Positions 11,641 through 24,785 of a stretch of 64,000 nt of DNA are shown one piece after another. How positions within the stretch are numbered: the first letter of the stretch is position 1; each line of letters begins with the position of its first letter. The position numbers and the translations under genes are program-made. Source of the DNA: Sweltsa coloradensis. Lineage: Eukaryota > Arthropoda > Insecta > Plecoptera > Chloroperlidae. The stretch spans positions 62,001 through 126,000 of the forward strand of contig JAMZAV010000445.1 in the NCBI GenBank assembly GCA_024449915.1, in the 5' to 3' direction. The notes beneath the pieces are model-generated. The model searched no databases. It saw only the letters and a program-made list of their open reading frames with translations, and was not told the origin of the DNA.

Positions 11641-11940
11641 GGGGGCGGGTATCTGGATCCCAGCCACCTTACGTACAAGTTCCTCAAGTGGCTCGGAACA
11701 CAGTTGGAAAACAGATATGTGAATTCAGGAGTTATGTGTGGGGGGCGGGTATCTGGATCCCAGCCACCTTACGTACAAGTTCCTCAAGTGGCTCGGAACA
11801 CAGTTGGAAAACAGATATGTGAATTCAGGAGTTATGTGTGGGGGGCGGGTATCTGGATCCCAGCCACCTTACGTACAAGTTCCTCAAGTGGCTCGGAACA
11901 CAGTGTTGGAAAACAGATATGTGAATTCAGGAGTTATGTG
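11641..11940. repeat. Minisatellite, three 100-bp units
   Basis: Units start at 11641, 11741 and 11841 with GGGGGCGGGTATCTGGATCC and share GTACAAGTTCCTCAAGTGGC and ACAGATATGTGAATTC. The copies are almost identical; the third has a 2-bp insertion (CAGTGTTGG). The unit is open in more than one frame, which creates spurious repeat proteins. Near-identity indicates recent expansion, or it could be an assembly artefact. Confidence 0.95.
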
Positions 11941-12818
11941 TCTACACAACTTTAAACTTTGAAATTTGAATGTCTCTCTGGGACTGTCAGAGTCTGTGTG
12001 GGAGAGGGTGGGTTTAGCACCCCGCCCTCAATACCTCCCTGAAGTACAGTGCATGCTCTTGTTCTCGTATAGTTTCCAACTAATGCTCCCACACCTCACT
12101 TCCCTCGATCCACCTCCAACTTCCCAGACGACTTCCAAACGTCCTTTCTCTAAAATGATGATAAATTAACCAGACTTTGTTTTCGTTCCTCGTGATTTTA
12201 AATGTTGCACAGTGCGGTATTTTTAAAACTATTTGATTGTTCTCTTGCCAACATAGCTGGCGTTACTTAAACTACGCATACATAATACCAACGGAAGAAC
12301 AAAAATAAAGTGTCTCGGCATTTAGATTGTCCGCGTGATCTCTGCAACTCTAACCTAAAGGGTGGGATGAACTTTCCCCCGCATCTCCTTGGTTAATCTG
12401 TAACAGCCGTTGGTTCTCTCGGATTCTGACCACGTGTGGCTCGCGAACCTGCCCCCGGCGTCTCCGGGGACCCCCCCAGACCGGGGTGGTGCGTATGGAT
12501 TATTTCGAACACGTGTGCACTAGATTCCGCACTATTGCCAGGGGGGGGGGTCTATAATTTATTGTTCTATCTCCGACCCCAGAGAGTTGGGGGCAACTTC
12601 TCATCTTTTTAGCGTGTATTCGTGGTCTTCCAAGATACGCGCCTAATGACATACAAATCTAAAGGGGTTTATTTATCGGTGTAATTATTCTCCGGCTTTA
12701 TTACACGTAAGACATTAAAGCGGTGCTTATTTATACAAGAAACGTGCGAGTCTCGTTACTTGGACTCAAAATTTGTTCGAAAGTATTTTCCCCGGGCGCG
12801 ATAAATTCTGTTTCCACC
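11941..12818. other. Non-coding stretch with G10 tract
   Basis: No gene is recognised. A run of 10 G lies at 12541-12550. CACGTG occurs near 12432 and 12511. The stretch leads up to the candidate micro-exon at 12819. Confidence 0.5.
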
Positions 12819-12840
12819 ATGGGCCAGTCGAGTAATCTTC
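12819..12840 (+). CDS. Candidate first coding micro-exon (MGQSSNL...)
   Basis: CCACCATGG is a near-perfect Kozak context. After the ATG come six codons (GQSSNL) plus one base, then a consensus donor GTAAGT at 12841. The encoded start Met-Gly-Gln-Ser-Ser could be N-myristoylated, as in small EF-hand calcium sensors, but residue 6 is Asn rather than the preferred Ser/Thr. It ends in phase 1, so it cannot join directly to the phase-0 PDPK1 exon at 46074. No partner exon was found in the window. Chance occurrence is quite possible. Confidence 0.3.
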
Positions 12841-14651
12841 GTAAGTGTTGGTTTGGAATTCCCGCTAGACTATAGGCCTACGTTGTGCGCTGCTAAAACG
12901 TTCGATCATAAACTGTAAATTGCTTCGATATTGTTATTATTGTCCAAGGATCGAACCGAACCTGAAAACAAACATTCGAGTAATATACGACACACAAACT
13001 CGGAAAATTATTGATTGTTTGGGTTTATAGGTTTAAATTAAAACAATATAATATTAGTTTTACACGAGGTCCAAAACTACAAATAAAATATAGGAAAAAA
13101 AAATATATATATATATATATCAATGAATCCTTACTTCGCAATTTCATGAATATTGTGAAGAAAGTTTGTGAGATCAAAACCGGACAGAACGGAACCCAAA
13201 TTAACACTGTCACCATTATCACGATACATTTTCTGTATTTTGAACTTTGAATATTTGTCTCCTTGCAAATTACGACAACTAGCCATGACAAAGTCCCCAC
13301 GCCTTCCACTATGCCTGTATAATGAGAAACTTAGCCATAATGAACGTAAATTACCCTTTTCAATAATGACCGAATAGATGTGACGCAAGCAACTATTGGC
13401 CCTGTCGACACGGCTTATAAAAGTAATCCCTACAAGGTTGAAGCGGGGGGGTGTTCCAGTTGATTGCGTGGGCTGGCCCGGACTTATACGCTGATAGACT
13501 TACCATGCGTTCGCCCACGGGCTTATCTAATCCGATTTGAATTTCTTTCTCAGCAGATTGTTCCAATCCAATAAACACAAAGCCTCATTAAGTTTTATAT
13601 GCTCGTAGTTTTTAATCTAGCCGTCACACGATGGTTGTCTCGGTGTGTTGATCGTCCAGCCACAGGAAATTAAACGGATTAGAGTCTTTCGCTCGCTGTA
13701 AACGCATTCATTAAAACCATAGATTCGTAATTTGAAAGCTTAGATCCAGGTTTTATATTAGTCTGGTTCGGGCGAATATATTTAAACTCTAAACTTTAAA
13801 GCAGACAAGTGAAAGCTCTCACTAGATGTGTAATATTAAATTATTCCTTTGCGTTAAAGTTTTGATTAAAAATTTGAAACAAGTAAACATTATTAATTTT
13901 ACAGGTTTATGTTTTGCCTTTATACTTTTAAAACTGAAAACATAATTTCTAAACTTTCAGATGCTAAAATCAGGAAATCTCAAATTCTAGCAAAACATTA
14001 TCTTTTTAAACTTGCAATCTAAATGAGATTTTCAATGTTCATAAGAAAATATGTTTAATTTAAGGAATGTGGAATGGTATTTTTTTTTTAAATGTGTTTT
14101 TATGTTTTCGTGTAAAACACAATTTCAAAATATGATGTGATTTAGTTGTATGGATAGTAGAAGAAGCGGCGTGTATCGTACGTATCAGCACATATTATGC
14201 GGCAGCTACATATGGTCGGCGAGCATGGTACAAGGATATTCTTTCTTCGACCATGGTCGCCGAGAGAGTAATATGGCATGGAAAGCGGGGAGATGGGGAT
14301 TTAGAGAAGGCAAACAGGAAAGAGGAAAAAGATAAAACCCGTAATGGAGACATCAGGGAAATGCTGGGGGTGGCGGGAGTCAGCATAGCACACAATTGAT
14401 TGAGATGTTGGGAGGATGAGCTGCCCATAAGGATGTGTGATATGGCCGGGGGAATCTAGTGGTGGTTGGGGTTGGGGAGGAAGCCGTGTGTGCTTGGCGG
14501 GTCGGAGAGAGATGACAGCACAATAAGTAATACGGAGGTGGGTATATTGGAGATACGCTCGCTGTAAAGAGCCAGTGATGTGGAGGAAATATTAATATTG
14601 AGCTACGAGTACTTGAAACACGATTGCGTTTTCACTTATTTTTAATGACCC
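12841..14651. other. AT-rich non-coding stretch
   Basis: No gene is recognised. A short (TA)n lies at about 13104-13120. If the micro-exon at 12819 is real, this is the start of its intron. Confidence 0.45.
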
Positions 14652-14850
14652 GCACCTCCACCATTTGCAACAGTCAACAAGACTTCATCATAAAATATCA
14701 GGCACCTCCACCATTTGCAACAGTCAACAAGACTTCATCATAAAATACCCGGCACCTCTCGTATTTGAAACACAATTTCGCTTGTGTGCACTAACAGACA
14801 GCAAAACGTTACAAAAAGATACCCGGCACCTCCACCAAAACCATGCATTT
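14652..14850. repeat. 50-bp tandem repeat, 2 good and 2 diverged units
   Basis: Two nearly identical units start at 14652 and 14702 (GCACCTCCACCATTTGCAAC ... CATCATAAAATA). A diverged unit follows at 14752, and another start (GGCACCTCCACC) at about 14825. The reading frame through it is a consequence of the repeat. Confidence 0.85.
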
Positions 14851-15779
14851 CAAACAAGTAGTTCAATTATTGAGAATCACCGTAAAAATCATATAATAAC
14901 AACTATACTAAACACAACTGCAACTATAACGTCACAATTGCAGAGGTTTTGAGTTTTAACCCCTGTCAAGGACAGAATTTCGTTTGGGATCAAATTGTCG
15001 TCCCGACAACACATTTGGCAAAATGACTTTCATGGGCTCGAGACCCAGTGGAGGTAAATTATTACACTCGCTATAGGTACTAAACATAAAAATGTATTCC
15101 TTTTTCCGATGAAGAGTGCGAATAACAATCGATATATTATTTTTGTTCAGATTCAAAACCGGTTCAGACTGTGGTTTCTAGCTTTCCGTCAATATAGAAC
15201 AGAATATGAAACAAAATAAAATACAATATAACAAGAATAGATGCAACAATATATTTATAACCGTCAAAAAAATACTTAGGCCCGTCACTTAAAAATAGAT
15301 TTGTGCAACGTTGTGTGTATAAAATAAACACGCCTAGTTACTTAATTACTGTCGAAATGTGCAAGGGGTTAAACAGCTTTGTGAATTAGTCTACCCAATG
15401 ACCCGGGCCCTGCTGTGCACAGCACCCGGTGTCAAAGAAGCCAACGATCTGGATAACAGAGGCAGGGGTGAACGATCACGCTTGAAATAGCCCCAGACGA
15501 GACGACATCGCACCAAGACGACAGATACTTGTATATTTAGCCCCTCTCTCGCGTCGGGAGTTATTCGCGTGATGCGATGCGACTTATAAAAACTAATCTG
15601 GCACATCAGGAGCGAGCGCCAAGGAATAGGTATGTGTGACCTATAACTGTTGCAAGACGCATCAGGAAGCAATGCACACTATATAGACCACTAGAAGAGC
15701 GTCCAAGAAACTACTATGTGTTACTATGTGCTTATATTTCCAGACAGACACCATGACAACATAATTAGCTGTTTGTCTC
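14851..15779. other. AT-rich non-coding stretch
   Basis: Nothing recognised. Overlapping short frames on both strands are without known domains. Confidence 0.45.
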
Positions 15780-16490
15780 AACATCACAGTGTTGAAACAA
15801 AACTAAAAACTCTAGCAAGATTGTTCGGCCAATATCGCGAAAACGGTGTACAAATATCACTAGAAATTCTAGCAAAATCGTTAGAAGTTCGTCCGATACC
15901 ATTAAAAGTTTTGTCAAATACCATTAAAAGTTGGTCGAATATCGTTATAAGTTCGTCCAGTCACTAAAAACTAAAATGTTGTTCAATTATCTCCAAAACT
16001 CTGACAAATCATTACAAGTTCGTCCAATATCACTAAAACGGTGTATACATATCGCCAAAAACTCTAGCAATATCATTAAAAGTTCGTCCAATATCACTTA
16101 AACGGTATTCAAATATCACTAGAAACTCTGGCAATTAGCATAAAGTTGTCTCAAATCACAGGTGTTCAAAACAACTAGAAACTCGCTACAAGAATTGTTC
16201 GTCCAATATCGCTGAAAACGGTGTTCAAATATCACTAAAACTCTGACAAATCATTACAAGTTCGTCCAATATCACTAAAACGGTGTTCAAATATCACTAG
16301 AAACTCTGGCAATATCATTAAATGTTCGTCCAATATCACTAAAACGGTGTTCAAATATCACTAGAAACTCTGGCAATATCATTAAATGTTCGTCCATCGT
16401 CCAATATCACTAAAACGGTGTTCAAATATCACTAAAACAAGAACTGTGCCGATATCATTAAAATGTGTTTCAATATCATCATGACTGAGT
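15780..16490. repeat. Degenerate tandem repeat, about 64-bp unit
   Basis: The best units lie at about 16260-16440 and contain TTCGTCCAATATCACTAAAA, CGGTGTTCAAATATCACTAG, AAACTCTGGCAATATCATTA. Decayed units extend to about 15780 on the left. A shorter half-repeat of AATATCACTA-like words recurs inside each unit, so the array may have grown from a roughly 20-30 bp unit. Confidence 0.85.
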
Positions 16491-17659
16491 AAAAATCAAA
16501 ATGGAACTCTTCTAATATCAACCCTGTCCCTATCGTATATTATCACAAGTCTTATGAGTATGAATAAATGTAAATATCACCTAAATCTTCACCGATCTTA
16601 AAATAAGAATCTTCAAACAATTTTATGAAGTCATCAAATTCTAGTGACTGTATGGTTTTCAAGAATAAAAAATAATATTACCATTTGTAATTTGTGGCGT
16701 ACACAGTATTTTAGTTATGCAAGTACGTATAGCCGTCTTTATGACCGAATCCTTTGGAAATAATTTCAGTCCCCATCTGTGATCTTCTTGACATTTTGTT
16801 GACGTCCCCTTGGGGCAAGGGTTCATTAGTAAATCCATCTGTCCATCTCACCGAATAAAGTGTATTACAGTTAATTAAGTCATTGGCTTTCTTATAATTA
16901 AATGCGCATTGCGTTTGTGACTCATAATTCCACTTTGCTCTGTTCCTTTCGGATGAATAAATAACCCTACTTTAGCTAAGCCGCTCAGGGGTAAGCTAAT
17001 TCCCATGCATGAATAAAGACAAATAATTTAGGAATCACGAAAACTTGGTCCAACTTTCCCCGTCTTTATGAGTTTTCTTCGTTTGAATAATTAAATCTGA
17101 ATTCTAAATGGATGTTTCTCTGCTGTTCTTTCCGATCTTAACTTTTTTCTTTCTATCAAGAGTTGAGTTTGCGTCGAGCCGAGAGTCAAAGTTGAAAAAC
17201 GTAATTTACAATCCCCGACAGTCGAATCCGGCCAAGTTGATACGCGAGATGGGTGCGATACTTTCTTGTTCGTGCACCCTCCCCCCCCCCCCCCGCTCAC
17301 TCTCTCACTCTCGCAGTTTTTCAATCAACTTGTTGGGAGATTGTTTGAGTGGCGACAATTTCCTCAAGTTTTCAAACTTTTCAATGCCTGCTTAATTTTT
17401 CATCCAGATACGTAAAGATTTTTTTTACAATTCTCCTTGAAACAACGATGTTAGCTTTGGGTGTGCATGGGGGCCGGGGGGGGGGGGGGTGGTGAATTGT
17501 AAATATATACTGGACGGAGGCAAGGGAGGAAAAGCGTGTTTCATGGAAATTATACATCTTTCAACCTCTGATATATTGGTTCTTCACGAATCTTCCCCCA
17601 CCCCTCTGATGTCACTACCCCCCCCCCCCACCATTCATATTTATCTTTATTGTAACTGC
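16491..17659. other. Non-coding stretch with C and G tracts
   Basis: Runs of 14 C (17281-17294), 14 G (17476-17489) and 12 C (17618-17629). No gene is recognised. Confidence 0.55.
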
Positions 17660-17679
17660 TGCCACTGGTCATTGTCGTT

Positions 17680-17985
17680 GTTTTAGAAGTAGGAGTTAGT
17701 TGGTTGTTATTATGGAATTATAAGTGCGCGAAGCACTAATGATGGTGGTGCGATGGAGACGGGAATATTATTTTGTAAAATGTAAATGTATTGTTGCCAT
17801 TTCCTTGTATTCAAGAAATATTTTGAAATCCACACAACTTGTTCTTCAGCTATGTGATATGATAGTGGGTAATGTGGAGGATGAAGGGACATACAACTGA
17901 CCTATGCGGGGTTCGAACCCACGTTCATCGCTCCCTTCCCGCGGAAGTCTGTGGTCTTTTCTGCGAACCACTCGGCACAAGCTAA
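17680..17985 (-). mobile_element. tRNA-derived SINE (class II tRNA-like head)
   Basis: Read on the minus strand from about 17985, the head has an A-box-like TGCCGAGTGGTTCGCAG and a B box GGGTTCGAACCC, separated by about 50 bases. That spacing matches Ser/Leu-type tRNAs with a long variable arm. The acceptor stem does not pair well. About 220 bp of unrelated body and an AT-rich end follow. These are marks of a SINE or tRNA pseudogene rather than a working tRNA. The 3' limit near 17680 is a guess. Confidence 0.5.
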
Positions 17986-18466
17986 TCTAACATACCACAC
18001 GTGTTTTCATGTATGTTTGCGCTGTGCAACTCGTATTATTTATGCCGTGTCCGGCGTCCCCGCCTCGTACACAGCACAGACCGGCGCCTGGTATACTCGT
18101 GTTTGTCAGAACACGTGCGGGGTGGAAATTGGAATGCTGGGCGACGTCGTGATTAGCCTCGTTGCGCAAGGCGAGTGATGTGGTCACAAGGAAAGTTGTT
18201 TGACTTTGAGGAAAGAATGGTGTTACCCGACCGATTGTAAAAGAAACGCAGCCCCAAGAATAAAAAAAAAAACAAGTTAGAGTATAAGCAAATTCCCTGT
18301 TGGATCACCGCAAATTGGTAGTATAAAAAGCATTCGAATCACTACAATAACTCAATGATTTCATATTTTTTTAAACAAATTGACATTAATCCGTGAATAG
18401 GGGAGAAATAATTTATGAATGATTTTTTTTCAACAAAAATTAACATATTTGCATATTTCTAAAACA

Positions 18467-19858
18467 TAATCCTGTCAAATAAGATCGTATATTGGACGTT
18501 TGGAGGAAAAAATTGCGATGTCGCTGAATTTTTGCAGAGACTTTCCTTATATAACACAAATCAACATACTAAAACTCCCCTACAATCGGACTGGAGCTTC
18601 GGCCGCCATATTGGAAAATGGCAGCCAAAAGGTGTTTGTTATCGAATATCTCCAAATTGGTTTGAGATAGACAAAATATCTCAATGGAAACAATATTCCC
18701 CATTTAATTCCCTACAAAACAGGTGTCTTCTAAAGTTTTGACAGGGGCAACGGTTACGTCACAAAATCGTGGTTTATATGTTGCTCATTGGAGTACCAGC
18801 TTATTTCCAAATTTTCACGCCCAGCATCAAACAATGCCCGGTAAATCCATAACAAATCGATTTAAATACAAAAGGACTTTTGTACGGGGTTCATGAAAGC
18901 TTCCATTAGTATTTTTAAAAAATCAGTTCTGCTTAATCGAATTTTGCATTTACCCGGAATTTGTTTTTTTTTCCATTGTTGGCATTTGCTCAAAAATGCC
19001 CTTTTTGACTGTCCATTATTAAGCACTAAATAGCATTGGAGGAAAAATTCTTGGTACGCACATTGAAATGACTTAAATAATGATCCAATTACAGCCAAAG
19101 TTTAAATCCAATATGGCTGCTAATTCCTTATACCCACAACATCAAAGTGAATTATGTAACAAAAAGAGTGTAAAAACAGCACGAAAACAGTATTCATATT
19201 GTGAATATAAGGAATAAGCAGCCATATTGGATTTAAACTTTGGTTGTAATCGGATCATTATTTAAGTCATTTCAATGTGCGTAGAAAGAATTTTTCCTCA
19301 CATGCTATTTTGTGCTTAATAATGGTCAGTAAAATATGGCATTTTTTAGGAAATCCCAACATTGGAAAAATCCAAATTTCCCGGGTAAATGCAAAATCCG
19401 ATTTTGCAGAACTGATTTTTTAAAATACTAACGGAAGCTTTCATGAACCCCGTACAAAAGTCCTTTTGTATTTAAATCGATTTCTTACGGATTTACCGGG
19501 CATTGTTTGATGCTGGGCGTGAAAATTTGGAAATAAGCTGGTACTCCAATGAGCAACATATAAACCACGATTTTGTGACGTAACCGTTGCCCCTATCAAA
19601 ACTATAGAAGACACCTGTTTTGTAGGGAATTGAATGGGAAATATTTTTGCCATTGAGATATTTTGTCTATCTAAAACCAATTTGGAGATATTCGATAACA
19701 AACACCTTTTAGCCGCCATTTTCCAATATGGCGGCTGAAGCTCCAGTCCGATTGTAGGGGGGTTTTAGTATGTTGATAAGTATCATTTAAGGAAGGTATC
19801 TGCAAAAATTCAGCGACATCGCCATTTTTCCTCCAAAAATTCTTATTTGACAGGATTA
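18467..19858. mobile_element. Large foldback element, 1.39 kb
   Basis: The left arm (18467-19134) and right arm (about 19204-19858) are imperfect reverse complements over their whole length of about 660 bp, with about 70 bp between. The outer ends are TAATCCTGTCAAATAAG and its complement. Shared internal words include GGAAAATGGC, CAAAACAGGTGTCTTCTA, AACGGTTACGTCACAAAATC, GCATCAAACAATGCCCGGTAA and CCAATATGGCTGCT. The arms carry AATATGGCGGC, which fits the YY1/Pho consensus. No transposase and no clear target duplication are seen. Transcription would yield a very long dsRNA hairpin. Confidence 0.9.
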
Positions 19859-22676
19859 ACATCCCCAAAGTTTAAAAATTAAATTTATACCATAATGATA
19901 TAGGCCTATATATTTATCGTATTTGGCATGGATGATGGCATGTATGAGCAGGGTTGAGGGAGCGAGCACGGAGCAGTGTCTGTCATCCGTGTCAGGATAG
20001 AAGTGGGCGGAGGCGTCGCGACGTCGACACAAACTCGCACTAACGAGATGGAAATGCTGTTGTTTTGGTTCTTGACCGTTGTTGTTCATTGTATATAAAA
20101 CTTCATAGAACATTTACCGCGATTTTCTTTCCGTCAAAACAGAAATAGCCTCCCCGTCACGAAGTTATCGACGTCCAGGTTATGAAGTAGATCGGTGTCA
20201 CGCTCCGCATGCAGTGTTTACTACTTGTTTTGACTACCGCATGTTGTCTGCCGTGTAAATAATTGAATGATGACTATTGATTGTGTTGTTGCAGCCTAAG
20301 GAAGGAAGGAAGGGTTAGGGATAGGATAGGATAGAATAGGATAGGGGTGAACGACCGACTGGTTCCGCTCTGTGAGTGCAGAACGCGAGGGGAGTCTGTT
20401 GTAGTTGTAAACTGCAGGGAAGTCGTTACACGACGCCACTTGCCCCCTCCTCACTCACTCACGCACTCACGCACGCACGTCGAGTAGTATAGTGTAGGGG
20501 AGGCGTTTGTTTACGTTTTACAAACTAGTTTAGACGACGAGTATGTGTAGTAAAAGTAGTTGGAAAAATAAATTGATAGGCGAGTGGGGTCACAGATGTA
20601 TCGCCCTCTTCAATGTGCTAACGTGTCGTCCCCATAAAAGTACGAAGTTAATAATAGACGTAAGTTACAAAAAGTCGATGGTGTCGGCACCACTGAAAAT
20701 CAGTTATATTCTAGTTATGTTCTTTTTACGACTGAGTGGGTGGGTGGACTCTAAAAACAAATTTATAATTAATTCACGGAAAATTCCGCATTTTTGTGAT
20801 TCAAATGTGGAATTGACAAAAATGATACTCAAAACAATGCTAGGTTGTCTACAATCCCTTTCATATACAATCTATTTAGTTATTTTTTTATGATGTGAGC
20901 AACGCAGTAGAAGACCATTTCGATTGCAGACCCTGAAATTAACAAATTGAAATATGTCATATTATCACTTATCAGGACAGACGGTGGTTCACTTACAGTC
21001 GCGTTGATGGATGAACGTTTTGGTCTATTGAGCCATCAATTCATATCCTTCAGGAAATATTTTCTACTTATCATTGTTATCATATTCCCCAAGTTGTGCT
21101 AATCTCTAATCGGCTAGTTCTATGTGTGTTGATTTTTACACGTTCATTCATCGTGATACGTGTTTATTATGTAAACTCTCGAGTTATCAAACAAGCTGCG
21201 GGTCTAAACTTTGAGACGGATTTAGTCACGATTGTCCGGTGAACTTCCAAAGATCGCTCTACTTCTTATCGTTGAATTGGTAACTTAATTGAGCTATAAT
21301 TAGATTAGAAGGTTGATTAATTGGCCATTGATAACGACCGTATCGAACTTTAATCGTCTATAGTTAATTGATGGTGGTGGCGCGGGAGGTGGTAAATGGA
21401 GGTTGTGTGTGCAGGGGGGGGGGGACTGATTAGACTATAGACACTTTTCTTCTGGCATTCTACAGTTCTAGCCAACGACATCCCGCTTTTGAATTCCACT
21501 TGAAAAATTGTCAAAAAGTGATTTAAAATATTACTGTAAATGTGATAGTTTCGTGCATCTAGCCGAAAAGCTAAAAAACGAAACATTCCTTTAGATTACA
21601 CCGAAACGCGCTCTGATCTGATAAGTTGATGAAATGTTGTTTCAATATCCGATTCCGCTCGGTCACACTGATCGGACGGATGGATGAGTTCAGGAATATT
21701 TCGATTATCTCGAACCAAAGTCGACAGATCTCGAACGCAGCAGCCGATGGCGCGGAAAGTCGAGCCACGCGTGGCTGGCCACACATCCTCTTGTTTTGAC
21801 GGGACACACAACGCACGCATGCACGTGCTCCATGGCTCGCTTGCCTGGAAGATGGAGGGGGGTTCTCTCTGTGAAATTAAATTTCGAGTTTCCCTTCCCT
21901 TTTCTTCACAATCTCCAGTGAACGCCGTAGTGATGATCGCCAAACATGTCAAAGATTTATTTTCTTATATTTGATTTTATAAATGTTTCTTGGAGGAGAA
22001 ACCTTGAATTGAAGCAGATTCAAGTATAAATAGCAGATATTATTTCCAGAATAGAGATAAGTGTGGACTGTGGACTAAGTAGATTTGAGTTTATTTATAT
22101 GTGACTGGGGAGGCAGTTAGCAGTTGTTTTAGGCTTCTAAGTTCTGGTATAGAGTGTTAAAACTGGTTGGGTAATATCATTGACACTGAGTAGTTGTGGT
22201 ACCAGTAACTACGTCCTTTACGACGGTAGCAGGCCACGTGCCGTTCAGAAGTCAACTAATCTCGTTGAAAGCGAGACCTCTCTCCATCTTGTATTACAAA
22301 ATAGAAGTCGACCACAGTCACCATCTTATTTCCTCGATCGTTCATTGCATCCTGTAGTTTTCCTCGTTCATATATTTCAACCCCACTTGACTCTTGCACC
22401 CATGTCCACTTGCCACCACCAACGTGGGTGTCAAGGCTCTGGCTGGAGTCGACTGCGGCTGGGTTTAGCCAGCATAGGCCATACAACATCAATCAACTCT
22501 TTGTAATAAATAATTCTCTACCCGTCACGATAACCCTCGTTGCACTGAAGCAAAATCAAAGCGACAAGCGGGGGACCAGGTTCAAGCCCTGGACGAGGTG
22601 ATCTAGCTTGTAGGGTTTCAATCCATATAACTGCAAACAACATCGCACTGACGATATCCGTCAATACTCGAAAAAA
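19859..22676. other. Non-coding stretch
   Basis: Contains a short GGATA/GAATA-type repeat (20318-20346) and an 11-nt G tract (21414-21424). Reading frames here are short, overlap on opposite strands and show no known domain. Confidence 0.5.
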
Positions 22677-22677
22677 C

Positions 22678-22749
22678 CACGTGACACCTCCCCGCACGTG
22701 GCTCTGACTACTAGCACGTCACGTGACGCGCGAGTCCTGCCAGCACGTG
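22678..22749. promoter_or_regulatory. Cluster of four CACGTG E-boxes
   Basis: Perfect CACGTG palindromes lie at 22678, 22695, 22720 and 22744. Two more are close by, near 22215 and 22953. CACGTG is bound by Myc/Max, USF and clock-type bHLH factors. Four in 72 bp is far above chance. Function is inferred only. Confidence 0.5.
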
Positions 22750-24785
22750 GCATAGCCACCCAAGAACAATTATGTCGCATTAATATTCTAGCGTCGACGG
22801 CGCCGAATTCGTCTGCTGCGTAAAAAAAGACGACGAAAACTAGTGTTCTATTTACGAGGGTTTCCGTACGTACGCGGACATTTCACGGTTTTACAAGGTG
22901 CTTGGGGATCCACCTCGGGTTGGGGGGGGGGGGGGGGTCAAACGACCAGCGCACGTGCCGCGGTGGCAGATGGTGGCAGCTCAGGGCACACGCGGAGTTG
23001 AGCAATTACACTCCTTGTGGTGGTGTCTTCAGCGAGCCCTTTGTTGCAGAACCTCTCAAGGCTCAAGCTGACTTGGATAAAATAACAAATGGTCATCACA
23101 AATTATAATAATTCTCTTTTGTACTGTTGATAATGGTGACTATTGTGCTTGGATACAAAGTCAAAAAGTATATTATGGTAAGTTTGAGGTGCTTCCTTGC
23201 TCGATGCGAGAGCGTGTGAGTCTTGGTCAAGTCAGGAGGGGCGGCTGAAGAGAAGCTACTCGAGTAATGTAAAGGGCACCGCCTCTACTCTTGCTCCGAG
23301 TCTCCCGCCAACATTCTTCTGTCGGCCGTGCACCGCACCCACCGCCGCCGACAGTGTTTCCCGCCACTTCTAGGGCTTTGTCTTGCACACACGTGTGTAC
23401 GACCCGAGATCGTAGCCCTCCTCTCCTCGTCTTTCTCGTTTCCGGCGCGTCAATGGAAAAAACCTCAATGCCATCGCCATGCATCCGTAGATTACATCGT
23501 CTGTGTTTGCCCTGCCTGCCTGCCATACCATCTACCTTCAGGGGTCAGAGGACGCTGTTATCTGTCATTGAGCCTCACATTCCACGCCTCTCACTCGAGC
23601 CATGCCTCAGCCGGGATACGAATACGAACCCAGGGGCTCTTTACCTCATATACTTGTCTATCCTGGTGGTGGATAGTGTTAGGTGAATGCCAATTTTTAG
23701 CACACCTAAGTTGCATTAGAGTTTCTGCCTTCTGGTTTCAAATAGCATCAAAGGCAAGACTTAATTACTGTTAATGACCATCTTTTGAGCTGTAAAATTG
23801 GCTAAATTTGGTTTTGAATCTTTTCGCGATGGTGGAGAGGACATCAATATGTATTTGCAATGCACTATCTAGCCACTGTTTGCAGTCGATCTTTGACGTA
23901 TTGACACTTTTACTACCCAATCTTGACTCGACGCAATAAAAGTTATGACATCGTAAAGATTTAATAACCACAATGCTTTTATAGGTGTTTTTAAATAACT
24001 ATTACACAACCGTGTACTGTAGTTTGTTTCCTACATCTTTCCCAGATAGTTGAGGGGTGAGAACGATATTCTTACAAAAGTTGCCGTATGAACCGGTGTA
24101 ATATGGAATATCTTTACCCCCGGCGGGACATTGCTACTGTACGAGTTCGCTCGATAGGCTCCTATACTAAAACCTAACCGGTTTCCCCGCAAAGTGCGGG
24201 ACGTAATGACCGGCCATGGGTAAGAATATACTATCACACCGGCCAATAATTTCATTGATTTGCATAATTGCTAATTATCTTATTTTAATCCCAAGCTTGT
24301 GTGAAATCTCACTTCTGTTTGCTTGTTTTTTAATAGCTTACTCTACTCTGGTTACATCCGATTATTAAAATGTGCAGCACCGACATTACAAATTAGTCAA
24401 CCACCCTACTGAAACTTGGGGTTGGGGTTACACCGCCTTACCCTAAGGAGTGGGGCAGTAAAACCAGTAATGTTACTTAAATTAAAAGTTATGCTGTTTT
24501 TAGTACAAGCCGATGAAGGGATAAAATACAACATAACCGAATAGAGGTAGCTCATGTGACTGATTCGGGAGTTCCTAATCCTATGTATGACTAAAAAATT
24601 GAGTCTTTGCCAATTGCAAACAGCTCTTTAGACATACACTACCCAACATTCGAATTAGCAATTACCATCCTTTTTTAGTCATCTGAACAGGAGGACGCCG
24701 AGGGAAACTGATTAATACCTTCATAGGGCATCCCTATGAAAAAGTGTTTTTTTTAAATCTATATAGTGTCTGAGAATGTTTTCTA
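22750..24785. other. Non-coding stretch with G16 tract
   Basis: A run of 16 G lies at 22922-22937. Overlapping GC-rich frames at 23230-23770 on both strands show no recognised domain, and I do not call them genes. Confidence 0.45.

Noticed and set aside
15780..16490. CRISPR-like array
   Set aside because: Units are degenerate with no alternation of constant repeats and unique spacers; it is a decayed tandem repeat in animal DNA.
22560..22600. GGTTCAAGCCCTGG, B-box-like
   Set aside because: No cloverleaf can be drawn; upstream sequence lacks an A box.
23227..23774. Three overlapping frames of 99-148 residues
   Set aside because: They conflict with one another and none has recognisable features.
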